Assembly: GCA_030038335.1 (NCBI GenBank)
Contig: JASHPC010000067.1
Location: 1-8,550, forward strand
Origin: Vulcanimicrobiota bacterium
Lineage (GTDB): Bacteria > Vulcanimicrobiota > Vulcanimicrobiia > Vulcanimicrobiales > Vulcanimicrobiaceae
Direction: 5' to 3'
Length of the DNA stretch: 8,550 bases
Under the pieces are notes generated by a model. That model did not search any database and had not been told where the DNA came from. It saw only the letters and a list, made by a program, of their open reading frames with translations. Positions within the stretch are counted from its first letter, which is position 1. The number at the start of each line of letters is the position of its first letter. Below, piece by piece: positions 1 to 7,285 of the stretch. The translations under genes were made by a program, and so were the position numbers.

Positions 1-215
1 CCGCGGAGCCTTGCGCCACAAGGCCTAGCCCGACGCGCCGAGATTTGCAAACGCTGATGCAAAGTTCGCACCGCGACTTGCAAAAAGCGCCGATCGCTGA
101 GCGCTGAGCGCGACCGCGCGAAAACGCCTGATTTTACAGGGGCACTACGCACCTCGCGCGGCGCGATCGACGCAGAGCGCCGATGCGACCGCGCTAGCGC
201 CTTCCTCTATTCCCC
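1..215. other. Intergenic region downstream of secA
   Basis: No convincing reading frame on either strand. The stretch holds a candidate terminator for secA (82-105, described separately). It also has a perfect 10-base palindrome, gcgctagcgc, at 191-200, 15 bases past the secA stop; a tandem 7-base repeat, gctgagc x2, at 96-109 that overlaps the terminator; and three TGCAAA boxes at 46-51, 58-63 and 79-84, the first lying within the palindrome TTTGCAAA (44-51). No promoter or start signal for a gene beyond the left edge could be identified with confidence. Confidence 0.6.
82..105 (-). terminator. Candidate intrinsic terminator of the kinase-secA unit
   Basis: Read on the minus strand, AGCGC (105-101) can pair with GCGCT (90-86) across a 10-base loop, and the stem runs into TTTTT (86-82). 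The stem is short (5 bp) and all but one pair are G:C. The T-run is also short, so this is only a moderate rho-independent terminator. It lies about 110 bases past the secA stop codon, which fits the end of a transcription unit. Confidence 0.35.
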
Positions 216-2825
216 TTACGCTGCGGCGCCGTGACACTTTTTGTATTTCTTCCCGCTGCCGCATGGGCATAAGTCGTTTCGTCCTACCTTTGGTGAGTCG
301 CGATGCGTGGGTTTTGCTGGCTCGTCGTCGGTGCGGTTTGTATGCATGCGTTGCGGACGCCCTTGCGGTGGCGGCGGCATGAACGCTGGGCTTGGGCCAA
401 CCGGCACCAACTCCGGTGACGTGCTCTGCGTCGGCGGCACCATGAACGGCGGCGTCATCTGCTCTGGCGGCGGCCCTTGCTCCACGACGACGCGGAATAC
501 GCCTTTGATCGCTTCATCCGCGATGTTGTTCTTGAGCGATTCGAAAATGTCGAATGCTTCTTTTTCGTACTCCACGCGCGGATCGCGTTGGTCGTATCCG
601 CGCAGACCGATGCCGGTCTTCAGGTGATCCATCACGTATAAGTGATCCACCCATTGCCGGTCGATGATGGGAAGCAGTAAGTAGCGCGCCTCGATGACGC
701 GCATCACCTCCGGCGTGATCTCCTTCTCCTTCGCCTCGTATGCGTCGATCGCAGCAGCTTGAAGCATCGAGCGAATTTCCTCGCGATCTTTCTTCGCAAA
801 GCTCTCGGCTGAGAGTTGCTTCTTTATCGGAAAGATCGTCTCGAGTTCGTTGAGCATCTCGTCGAGGTCCCATTCGCCCGGGCTCGCGTTCTCCGGCGCG
901 TTGTGAGAGACGGTCTCGTCGACCTTCGCCTGGAGCGACTGCACCATGAACGTGCGCGTGTCGAACTTGCCTTCCAGAATGGCGCGGCGGTCGCCATAGA
1001 TGACTTCGCGCTGCTTGTTCATGACGTCGTCGTACTCGAGGACGTGCTTGCGAATCTCGTAGTTGTGGTTTTCCACCTTGCTTTGCGCGCGCTCGATGGA
1101 TTTCGTCACGAGCCCCGACTCAATCGGCGCTTCATCGGTGAAACCGACGCGATTCATGATCGACGTCATGCGCTCGCCGCCGAAAAGCCGCATGACTTCG
1201 TCTTCGAGCGACACGTAGAAACGCGACGACCCCGGGTCGCCCTGGCGCCCAGAACGTCCGCGAAGCTGGTTGTCGATGCGCCGTGACTCGTGACGCTCGG
1301 TACCGATGATGTGCAGGCCGCCGGCTCTCGCGACGCCGTCTTCGAGCTTGATATCGGTTCCACGACCGGCCATGTTTGTGGCGATCGTCACCTGACTCGT
1401 CTGGCCCGCGTCCTTGATGATCTCCGCTTCCTGCTCGTGATACTTCGCGTTGAGCACGTTGCACGCGACGCCTTTGCGGCGCAGCATCGCCGCGAGCATC
1501 TCGCTCTTCTCGATCGAGCGCGTGCCAACCAACACGGGGCGCCCCTTCTGGTGCTCGTTGACGATCTCGTCGACGACGGCTGCAAACTTTGCCTTCTCCG
1601 ACTTGTAGACGATGTCGGAGTTGTCTTTCCGAATCATCGGCATGTTCGTCGGAACGACGACGACGTCAAGGCCGTAGATGTCGCGAAACTCGCGCTCTTC
1701 CGTCTTCGCGGTACCGGTCATGCCGGCGAGGTGATCGTACAACCGGAACAGATTTTGGAAGGTGATCGTCGCGAGCGTTTGGTCCTCACCGCGAACCTTG
1801 ATGCCTTCCTTCGCCTCGATCGCCTGATGGATGCCGTCGGAGTACCGGCGGCCGTACATGAGGCGTCCGGTGAACTCGTCGACGATGATGACCTCGCCCT
1901 CTTTTATGATGTACTGCTGGTCGCGGTGGAAGAGATTCCACGCTTTGAGAGCCGCGTTGAGCTGATGCGCGAGCTCGATGTTCCGCTGGTCGTAGAGATT
2001 CGTGATGCCGAGCATCTTTTCGACCTTCGCGACACCTGCTTCGGTGATTGGAACTGCGTGCGCCTTTTCGTCGACGGTGAAGTCTTCTTCTTTGCGAAGG
2101 CGCTGCGCGATCTGTGCGAACTTGTCGTACAGCTCCGTCGATTCCGTGCTCGGACCACTGATGATGAGCGGCGTGCGTGCTTCGTCGATGAGAATCGAGT
2201 CGACCTCGTCGACGAGCGCGAAGTACAGCTCGCGCTGCACGAGATCCTCGACTTGCCATGCCATGTTGTCGCGCAGGTAGTCGAAGCCGACCTCGTTGTT
2301 CGTCACGTACGTGACGTCACACTGATAGGCTGCGCGCCGTTGCGCGGAGTCGAGATCGTGTTGAATGATGCCGACGGTCAACCCGAGGAACTCGTAGACC
2401 GGCTTCATCCACTCGGCGTCGCGCCGAGCAAGATAGTCATTGACCGTAACGAGGTGAACGCCGCGTCCTTCGAGCGCGCGCGCGTAGACCGGCAGCGTCG
2501 CGACGAGCGTCTTGCCCTCGCCGGTCTTCATCTCGGCGATGCGGCCCTCGAAAAGCACCTGACCGCCCATGATCTGAACGTCGAACGGACGCATGCCCAG
2601 CGTGCGCCGGCTGGCCTCTCGCGCGACCGCGAAGACCTCGGGCAGCATCGCTTCGAGATCCTCGCCTTCGGCGAGCCGGCTGCGAAACTCAGGCGTCTTT
2701 GCCTGGAGCTCCGTATCGGAAAGCGCCTGCATGTCGCTCTCGAGCGCGTTCACGCGCTCGGACGTGCGGCGCAGCCGTGCGACCTCTCGTTCGTTGCCGT
2801 CGATTAGAGCCTTGAGAAATGCCAT
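216..2825 (-). CDS. secA: Preprotein translocase ATPase SecA
   Basis: SecA is the cytoplasmic motor that binds preproteins and drives them through the SecYEG channel by ATP hydrolysis. The 869-residue length is normal for the family. Visible motifs: Walker A GEGKT at 102-106 within MKTGEGKTL; Walker B VDEVDS at 205-210 followed by [22 protein letters not shown] at 314-321; the helicase motif [12 protein letters not shown] at 483-494; [11 protein letters not shown] at 520-530; the helical scaffold and wing region to about 780. A Pro/Met-rich linker (about 784-845) leads to a C-terminal zinc-binding SEC-C motif, C853-P-C855...C864-H865, normally used for SecB, ribosome or lipid contact. The start is ATG, with only a weak GGA just upstream. 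The gene begins 20 bases after the histidine kinase stop, so the two are probably one transcription unit. The stop is TAA at 218-216. No truncation or missing motif is seen. Confidence 0.98.
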   Translation of the reverse strand: MAFLKALIDGNEREVARLRRTSERVNALESDMQALSDTELQAKTPEFRSRLAEGEDLEAMLPEVFAVAREASRRTLGMRPFDVQIMGGQVLFEGRIAEMKTGEGKTLVATLPVYARALEGRGVHLVTVNDYLARRDAEWMKPVYEFLGLTVGIIQHDLDSAQRRAAYQCDVTYVTNNEVGFDYLRDNMAWQVEDLVQRELYFALVDEVDSILIDEARTPLIISGPSTESTELYDKFAQIAQRLRKEEDFTVDEKAHAVPITEAGVAKVEKMLGITNLYDQRNIELAHQLNAALKAWNLFHRDQQYIIKEGEVIIVDEFTGRLMYGRRYSDGIHQAIEAKEGIKVRGEDQTLATITFQNLFRLYDHLAGMTGTAKTEEREFRDIYGLDVVVVPTNMPMIRKDNSDIVYKSEKAKFAAVVDEIVNEHQKGRPVLVGTRSIEKSEMLAAMLRRKGVACNVLNAKYHEQEAEIIKDAGQTSQVTIATNMAGRGTDIKLEDGVARAGGLHIIGTERHESRRIDNQLRGRSGRQGDPGSSRFYVSLEDEVMRLFGGERMTSIMNRVGFTDEAPIESGLVTKSIERAQSKVENHNYEIRKHVLEYDDVMNKQREVIYGDRRAILEGKFDTRTFMVQSLQAKVDETVSHNAPENASPGEWDLDEMLNELETIFPIKKQLSAESFAKKDREEIRSMLQAAAIDAYEAKEKEITPEVMRVIEARYLLLPIIDRQWVDHLYVMDHLKTGIGLRGYDQRDPRVEYEKEAFDIFESLKNNIADEAIKGVFRVVVEQGPPPEQMTPPFMVPPTQSTSPELVPVGPSPAFMPPPPQGRPQRMHTNRTDDEPAKPTHRDSPKVGRNDLCPCGSGKKYKKCHGAAA

Positions 2826-2845
2826 CGTTCCGTTAATTCACAATC

Positions 2846-5005
2846 CTATGCTTCTGCCTTCGTCAAGGGAAGCGTTACGGTGAAAGCGCTGCCTTCGTGT
2901 TCTATAGACCGCACGTTGACCGTTCCCCGATGCGCGTCCACGATCTTTTTCGAGATGTAGAGGCCGACGCCCGAGCCTGCGATCCCGCGCCGGCGCGCGT
3001 TGCTCGCGCGGCCGAAGCGCGTGAAGAGCGTCGGAAGCTCGTCTTGCGGGATACCGATCCCGCGATCCTCCACTTCCATGCACGCCCGGTCTCCATCGGC
3101 GAACACGCTCACCTTCACGTCGCCTTCGGAGTACTTCAGCGCGTTCTGCACCACGTTGTCGATCACGTGGCGAAAACGGTTGGCATCGCACTCCACCATG
3201 ACTGGCTGTTCGGGCATGACGATCGTCACGCGGGCGCTATTGCGCGAGACGGCATGGACGCATCGCTCGACGAACGCACCGAAGTCGATGACTTCGCGTG
3301 CGAGCGAGAAGCCCTCCGACTGCGTCTGCGCCAAGATGAGTGCGTCCTCTGAGAGGCGCACCAGGCGATTCGTCTGCTCGAAGATGCGCGTCACTTCGTC
3401 CGACGTTTCGCTCGCCTCCAGCAGCAGCTCGCAGTACCCCAAGATGACGGTGAGCGGACCTTTGAAGTCGTGCGCGAGCATCGCAAGGAGATCGTCCTTG
3501 AACTCGTTCGATTCGCTCAGCGCGCGATTCGCACGCTGCATCGCTTCGTAGAGGTCGAGGTTGCGCAGCGCCAACGCGAGCAGGGCGCCGAGCTCCTGAA
3601 GCAGGCGCAGGTCGTCGCGCGCGAAGCGCACTGGTTTGAGGCTACCGACGATGAGAAACGCGTCGATCGTGTCGCCCGAAAGATCTGAGGCCGTTCGCGA
3701 AAGCGGTATGACGACGTACCCCGGGCCATCGATGAGGCGCTGCACGCGGCGTTCGTCGGCGCTGGTCGCGGGCGACGGGCGCTGCGCGCGACGCGTCGTG
3801 TCGAAACCGCTCGCCGCGAGCGTCTCCTCGATGCCTTCGCCGTACGAACCAACCCGCTCGTAGGCGTTTCCCGTCCATCGCAGCACGCACGTTCTCTCTG
3901 CGTGCACGAGCGATGCGGCAAAGCGGCACATGACGTCCGCAAGCGGTTGAAGTGCCGTGTGGCTGAGGATCGTGCGCGCCGCCTCGGCAAGCGTTTCGCG
4001 TTCTTGCGCGCGTCGCAGCTCGCGTTCGTATGCGTGTGCGTTCGTCAAGGCGATTTCGAGGTGCGAGCCGAGCGTGCGGAAGAACGTCGTGCGATCCTCC
4101 GGCGCCCACTCCGCCAATCCGCTCTCCGCGCGCACGACGAACGCGCCCCAGAGCCGTCCCTCGATGCGAAGGGGAACGAGCACGCCGCCGGCTTCGCCAA
4201 AGAGCCCGTGCCGCGGACGCGGCGGCAGCGTTTCGGCATCCGACGGTTCTTCGAGGCTGAGGAACGGGTCGAGCGTCGGGCGTCCGATCGAGTCCTCGGG
4301 CACGAATGCGGTCGACTCGCGCAGACGAACCGCACGCCGTTCGAGGCGCTCGCCTTCGATGCTGTAGGCAGCGCAGTCGACGCCGAGCTCGTGCGAAACA
4401 GTAACGGCGAAGACGAGGAGCACCTCGTCGACGTACTGCGTGTCGCGCAGGATGCGCACGACGCGTTCGAGGCTTTCCGCTTGGCGGCGCCGCTCGCGCT
4501 CGCGCTCGTAGAGCCGCGTGTTCGAGAGCGCGAGCCCAACGTGAAACGCGAGGACGCGCAGTGCGCCGACGTCGGAGTCTTCGAGAGAACGCGCGTCGTT
4601 GAACGAGAGTACCATCGCATCCTCGACGCGGCCGTCCACGATGAATGGCATTGCGATCGCGCTGCGAGCGCCTTGGCCGTACGGAGCCGCGCGCTCGGGC
4701 AAGTGCTCGCGGCGGAGCGTCAGGCCGCCGAACACCTTGCGCAGATCGCCGTCAAGCGGAATCGTCTCGGGAAGCCCGACGCCCGTTGACGCCTCCGCGA
4801 TAACGACCGCGCGTTTCCCGGCGGCGCCACGTTCGTACACGACGCAGCGATCCGCGAGAAACGCTGCACGCACGCCTTCGACGATGCCTTCGAGCAACTC
4901 GCGGCGGTCGAGCGACTTGTGAAGCCGCTCGTTGACCATCGCGAGAAGCCGGCTCTCGCGAGACTGCTGTTGCGCGATCTCGAGAATGCGAGCGGTTTCG
5001 AGCAT
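2846..5005 (-). CDS. Soluble triple-GAF sensor histidine kinase
   Basis: A signalling kinase that should autophosphorylate on histidine and pass phosphate to an unknown response regulator. Residue numbers are counted from the upstream GTG at 5017. An N-terminal coiled-coil-like helix (5-40) precedes three GAF-type sensor domains at about 38-168, 187-330 and 345-487, joined by charged helices (for example LYERERERRRQ, 169-179). The kinase core follows: HisKA with LAHDFKGPL (phospho-acceptor H516), N box NVVQNALKYS (621-630), G1 box DRGIGIP (651-657), F box LFTRFGR (664-670) and G2 box GSGVGLYISKK (681-691). There is no signal peptide, membrane segment or receiver domain, so it is cytoplasmic. 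GAF domains commonly bind small ligands, cyclic nucleotides or chromophores; the ligand here cannot be told. I prefer the ATG at 5005 (719 aa) because GAGGTG lies 9 bases upstream. The GTG at 5017 (723 aa) has no ribosome binding site. The gene sits directly before secA and has no response regulator nearby. Confidence 0.9.
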   Translation of the reverse strand: MLETARILEIAQQQSRESRLLAMVNERLHKSLDRRELLEGIVEGVRAAFLADRCVVYERGAAGKRAVVIAEASTGVGLPETIPLDGDLRKVFGGLTLRREHLPERAAPYGQGARSAIAMPFIVDGRVEDAMVLSFNDARSLEDSDVGALRVLAFHVGLALSNTRLYERERERRRQAESLERVVRILRDTQYVDEVLLVFAVTVSHELGVDCAAYSIEGERLERRAVRLRESTAFVPEDSIGRPTLDPFLSLEEPSDAETLPPRPRHGLFGEAGGVLVPLRIEGRLWGAFVVRAESGLAEWAPEDRTTFFRTLGSHLEIALTNAHAYERELRRAQERETLAEAARTILSHTALQPLADVMCRFAASLVHAERTCVLRWTGNAYERVGSYGEGIEETLAASGFDTTRRAQRPSPATSADERRVQRLIDGPGYVVIPLSRTASDLSGDTIDAFLIVGSLKPVRFARDDLRLLQELGALLALALRNLDLYEAMQRANRALSESNEFKDDLLAMLAHDFKGPLTVILGYCELLLEASETSDEVTRIFEQTNRLVRLSEDALILAQTQSEGFSLAREVIDFGAFVERCVHAVSRNSARVTIVMPEQPVMVECDANRFRHVIDNVVQNALKYSEGDVKVSVFADGDRACMEVEDRGIGIPQDELPTLFTRFGRASNARRRGIAGSGVGLYISKKIVDAHRGTVNVRSIEHEGSAFTVTLPLTKAEA

Positions 5006-5014
5006 GCTCGAGCA

Positions 5015-5020
5015 CACCTC
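5015..5020 (-). promoter_or_regulatory. Ribosome binding site deciding the kinase start
   Basis: GAGGTG on the minus strand lies 9 bases before the ATG at 5005-5003 and matches the anti-Shine-Dalgarno sequence over six bases. It contains the alternative GTG start (5017-5015), which makes that GTG more likely part of the ribosome binding site than the initiation codon. Confidence 0.5.
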
Positions 5021-5054
5021 GGCGATTGCGGCAGCGCGCTCTTCAGCGGTTGTT

Positions 5055-5082
5055 GCTATTGCGAGGCGAGCGAGCGCGTCAA
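5055..5082 (-). promoter_or_regulatory. Candidate sigma70-type promoter for kinase-secA
   Basis: On the minus strand, TTGACG (5082-5077; five of six bases match the TTGACA consensus) is followed after 16 bases by AATAGC (5060-5055; three of six match TATAAT). Transcription would start near 5048, leaving a leader of roughly 40 bases before the kinase ATG. The -35 box is good and the -10 box poor. It lies in the only sizeable gap between the envelope genes and the kinase, which is where a promoter would be expected. Confidence 0.3.
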
Positions 5083-5095
5083 CGGAGCCGATTGT

Positions 5096-5108
5096 CGGAG
5101 TTACTCCG
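5096..5108 (-). terminator. Hairpin immediately after the lipoprotein stop codon
   Basis: A perfect inverted repeat, CGGAG-taa-CTCCG on the minus strand, starts at the base after the lipoprotein TAG stop. Flanking gccg and cggc can extend the pairing across an asymmetric internal loop. There is no T-run, so it is not a standard intrinsic terminator. It may protect or end the envelope mRNA, attenuate read-through into the kinase gene, or act as a short operator. Confidence 0.3.
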
Positions 5109-6269
5109 CTACGGCACTATGCCCAAACCGATGGGAACGCCTGGCGAGGTATACGTCGACGACGGCGCGATGTTCGCTGTCCCGCAGGTTGGAGTAACGC
5201 CAGTGTACACGTAGACGACGCCCGTTCCGCTTGCGGTCGTATCGGCAACGTAGATCGTTCCGCTCGCGTCGACGGTGACGTCGCTCGGTGCGAAGAGCAA
5301 CGTATTGCTTCCGCTCAGTTTGCACGTTGGAGCGACGTTCTGCGTTCCAGCAAGGCCCGGCGGGAAGACGAGGATGCTCGGCGCGACCGTCAGGCTTCCC
5401 TCATCCGACACGTAGAGGTTGCCGTTGTTGTCGAGAGCGAGGCCACTGGGCGTCGTGATTCCGGTAAGGTTTCCTGACAGCACGAGCGTCGGCGCAACGT
5501 TCATCGGCGTTGGCGACGGACTCGGCGTCGGTGTTGGCGTCGGTGTCGGTGCTCCGACCGGCGTTGGGCTCGGCGTTGGCGTCGGCACGGGCGTCGGAGT
5601 CGGAACTGGGGTCGGCGTCGGCGACGGAACGACGAACGCCTCGATCGACGCGCCTTGGAGATTACTGACGTACGCCGTGTAACCGTTGATCGCGACGCCG
5701 CTCGGAATGTTCATCCCGGTGAGCGGCCCGGCAACGATGACGCCTGGCACGCTGACGTGCGCCGTCGCATCGGACGTGCTGAAAACGAGCAGTTGACTTT
5801 CGAACGACGATCCGGCGGTGGGATTCGTATTCGCGACGACGACGATCTTATCGGTTCCGTTGATCGCGATGCCTCGCGGATGAACGACGCCGTCACTCGC
5901 GCCACTGATGAGTCCGAACGGCAACACGTTGCCGGTCGCGAGCGCCTCGATCTCGACGATCTCACCCGTCTGCGTGCTCTGGTTGTAGTTCGTCACCCAG
6001 AGGTTGTTGCTCGCGTCGAACGCGAGATACTGAGGATTGTTGAAGTCGGTGTTGCTGCCGCCGATCTGATACGTTGGACCCTTGCCGCTCCCATGGCCAA
6101 TCGAGTAGATCGACACCGCGTTCTGCGTGCTGTTCGTCGCGTACAGCGTTCCGCTCGGAAAGCTCGGGCCGATGTTCAAGTTGCCCGTGCTATTCGTATT
6201 GCCGGCGCACGCGGCAACGAGCGACACGAGGCAAAGGGCCGCGAGGCCAAAGGGAAGCTTACGTGGCAT
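5109..6269 (-). CDS. Beta-propeller (NHL/SMP-30-like) lipoprotein with Pro/Thr linker
   Basis: A predicted lipid-anchored extracytoplasmic protein of 386 residues with no assigned reaction. Its start MPRKLPFGL opens a lipoprotein signal peptide with lipobox VAAC and modified cysteine C21. The frame is open further upstream (to 6395), but only this ATG places the signal peptide at the N-terminus. The body has propeller-blade repeats of the form P-x-G/D-V/I-A-I/L...LYVSD, for example [15 protein letters not shown] (189-203), [16 protein letters not shown] (274-289) and [16 protein letters not shown] (328-343). A second repeat, NVAPT/NIAPS, recurs at 257, 311 and 366. Residues 215-255 form a (P-T/S/V)n linker between the two repeat halves. 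Function is unknown; NHL-type propellers usually bind proteins or ligands, though some are lactonases. The ribosome binding site is weak, and the first 11 bases overlap the preceding small gene, suggesting coupled translation. Confidence 0.85.
   Translation of the reverse strand: MPRKLPFGLAALCLVSLVAACAGNTNSTGNLNIGPSFPSGTLYATNSTQNAVSIYSIGHGSGKGPTYQIGGSNTDFNNPQYLAFDASNNLWVTNYNQSTQTGEIVEIEALATGNVLPFGLISGASDGVVHPRGIAINGTDKIVVVANTNPTAGSSFESQLLVFSTSDATAHVSVPGVIVAGPLTGMNIPSGVAINGYTAYVSNLQGASIEAFVVPSPTPTPVPTPTPVPTPTPSPTPVGAPTPTPTPTPSPSPTPMNVAPTLVLSGNLTGITTPSGLALDNNGNLYVSDEGSLTVAPSILVFPPGLAGTQNVAPTCKLSGSNTLLFAPSDVTVDASGTIYVADTTASGTGVVYVYTGVTPTCGTANIAPSSTYTSPGVPIGLGIVP
5505..5627 (-). repeat. Low-complexity repeat coding for the Pro/Thr/Ser linker
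   Basis: About 120 bases built from near-identical 6-base units (ggcgtc, ggtgtc, ggcgtt on the plus strand), coding for alternating Pro-Thr, Pro-Ser and Pro-Val within the lipoprotein, broken once by V-G-A (238-240). The units are imperfect but close enough to allow slippage in steps of six bases, which would keep the frame and only change linker length. Confidence 0.85.
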
Positions 6270-6459
6270 CGTCACGAAGGGCCAGGTTCCAGCGAGGCGC
6301 CGAGTTTCCTTGAAAACCCACGAGAGTTCCGTGGTGAAGCGCCAGCCAGATGCCGACGAGCACGGCAAGCACAACGACGGCTGTGAGCACGGCATAGGTA
6401 ATGCGCCGTTTCAGCAGGCGCCCTCGGCTCGTTTGCGTGTCGATGATCTCGCGTGGCAA
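6259..6459 (-). CDS. Small single-pass membrane protein, function unknown
   Basis: A 66-residue product that I do not recognise. It has a short polar N-terminus with a basic patch (RGRLLKRR, 12-19), one hydrophobic helix (about 20-41, [21 protein letters not shown]), and a 25-residue tail ending NLALRDDAT. The positive-inside rule puts the N-terminus in the cytoplasm and the tail outside. The start is TTG with AAGGAG six bases upstream, the best ribosome binding site in the window. No ATG exists in the frame. The start lies 10 bases past the deacetylase stop, and the TAA stop overlaps the lipoprotein start by 11 bases. The packing, strong ribosome binding site and coherent membrane topology argue for a real gene. 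It could partner the deacetylase or lipoprotein, or simply serve as a translational coupler between them. Confidence 0.7.
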   Translation of the reverse strand: MPREIIDTQTSRGRLLKRRITYAVLTAVVVLAVLVGIWLALHHGTLVGFQGNSAPRWNLALRDDAT

Positions 6460-6465
6460 GGCTTG

Positions 6466-6471
6466 CTCCTT
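6466..6471 (-). promoter_or_regulatory. Strong ribosome binding site for the TTG-started small gene
   Basis: AAGGAG on the minus strand, six bases before the TTG at 6459-6457. It overlaps the TAA stop of the deacetylase gene (6472-6470), so termination of one reading frame occurs at the initiation site of the next. This site is the main support for a TTG start. Confidence 0.65.
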
Positions 6472-7285
6472 AGACCGAGCGCCTGAGCGGGTGGTTCACC
6501 GCTTCAGGCCCAACGCGTTGTAAAAGCTCACCGACGGTGACGAATCTGTACCCCGCCTTCTCGAAGGCTCGAACGATCGCCGGCAGCGCTTCGATCGTCG
6601 CGATCTTTCCGCTGTGCATGAGCACGATGTCCGGCTGCGTCGCATAGTGCTCGACGTGCGCGACGATGCGCGACGTTGGAACCGTGCGCCAGTCGCCGCT
6701 GTCGTCGGTCCATAAGATGACGTGATACCCGATGCTTTGCGCGACGCGTAACGTTTGCTCGGTGTAGCGCCCGTGCGGTGGGCGCATCATCCACGCGACC
6801 GACGGATCGTGCGTCAGTTGCCAGAGCACGTCGCGTCCTTCGAGAATTTCGTGCCGCACTTGTGCGGGCGATTCATGATCGAGATCGGGATGCGAATACG
6901 TGTGGTCGCCGATCTCGTCGCCATCGGCTTCGATGCGGGTCGCGAGCGCAGGCCACTCCTCCGCGTCGCGTCCTATGAGAAAGAACGTCGCAGGTACGTG
7001 CAGAGCGCGCAGCTCGTCGAGCAGCAGCGGCGTAAAGACGGGATACGGACCATCGTCGAACGTGAGCGCTATCAGCTTGTCGCGCTTGCCCGAAAGGGGC
7101 TCGACGGGCTCGTGCAACACGCGATAGACGCGCGGCGCTACCCCTTCGGAGAGCGCTCTGTGCGCGTTCATCGACGGCGTCAGAACGGCGACGCTGCTCG
7201 TGCTCGCGTGAAGAAACGCCCGCACGCCAAAGGCAAGCCCCACGATCGCTGCAATCGCGACGATGACGCCTCCCACGAGTTTCAT
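6470..7285 (-). CDS. Membrane-anchored polysaccharide deacetylase (NodB fold, CE4)
   Basis: Carbohydrate esterase family 4 enzymes remove N- or O-acetyl groups from peptidoglycan, chitin-like or exopolysaccharide chains using a metal ion. The product is 271 residues with an N-terminal hydrophobic helix (about 4-25), either an uncleaved anchor or a signal peptide, so the enzyme works outside the cytoplasmic membrane. The NodB motifs are complete: TFDDGP 75-80 (catalytic base D77, metal ligand D78), HTYSH 128-132 (metal ligands H128 and H132), RPPHGRY 168-174, DDSGDW 194-199 and VLMHSG 221-226 (H224). It should therefore be active; the true substrate is not evident. Its ATG overlaps the LCP stop by four bases (ATGA) and its own ribosome binding site is weak, indicating coupled translation. 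Adjacency to an LCP transferase suggests a wall polymer or peptidoglycan glycan as substrate. Confidence 0.93.
   Translation of the reverse strand: MKLVGGVIVAIAAIVGLAFGVRAFLHASTSSVAVLTPSMNAHRALSEGVAPRVYRVLHEPVEPLSGKRDKLIALTFDDGPYPVFTPLLLDELRALHVPATFFLIGRDAEEWPALATRIEADGDEIGDHTYSHPDLDHESPAQVRHEILEGRDVLWQLTHDPSVAWMMRPPHGRYTEQTLRVAQSIGYHVILWTDDSGDWRTVPTSRIVAHVEHYATQPDIVLMHSGKIATIEALPAIVRAFEKAGYRFVTVGELLQRVGPEAVNHPLRRSV

Noticed and set aside
191..200. Perfect palindrome gcgctagcgc as secA terminator
   Set aside because: It has no usable loop in its 10 bases and no T-run follows on the minus strand; the hairpin at 82-105 is the better candidate.
1290..2807. 505-codon plus-strand open frame opposite secA
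   Set aside because: It lies wholly antisense to an intact secA, its translation is a repetitive Val/Asp/Arg/Leu mix with no recognisable motif, and long antisense frames are expected in high-G+C genes.
3902..4789. 295-codon plus-strand open frame opposite the kinase
   Set aside because: Arg/Ala/Glu-rich translation without domain features, fully antisense to GAF-domain coding sequence; a shadow frame.
5419..5682. Plus-strand glycine/valine-rich repeat protein (VGVGVG)
   Set aside because: It is the reverse complement of the Pro/Thr linker tract; the minus-strand reading is part of a coherent lipoprotein with a signal peptide.
6270..6395. 42-residue N-terminal extension of the lipoprotein
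   Set aside because: It would bury the lipoprotein signal peptide internally and overlaps the small membrane gene in another frame; the ATG at 6269 gives a proper lipobox at C21.
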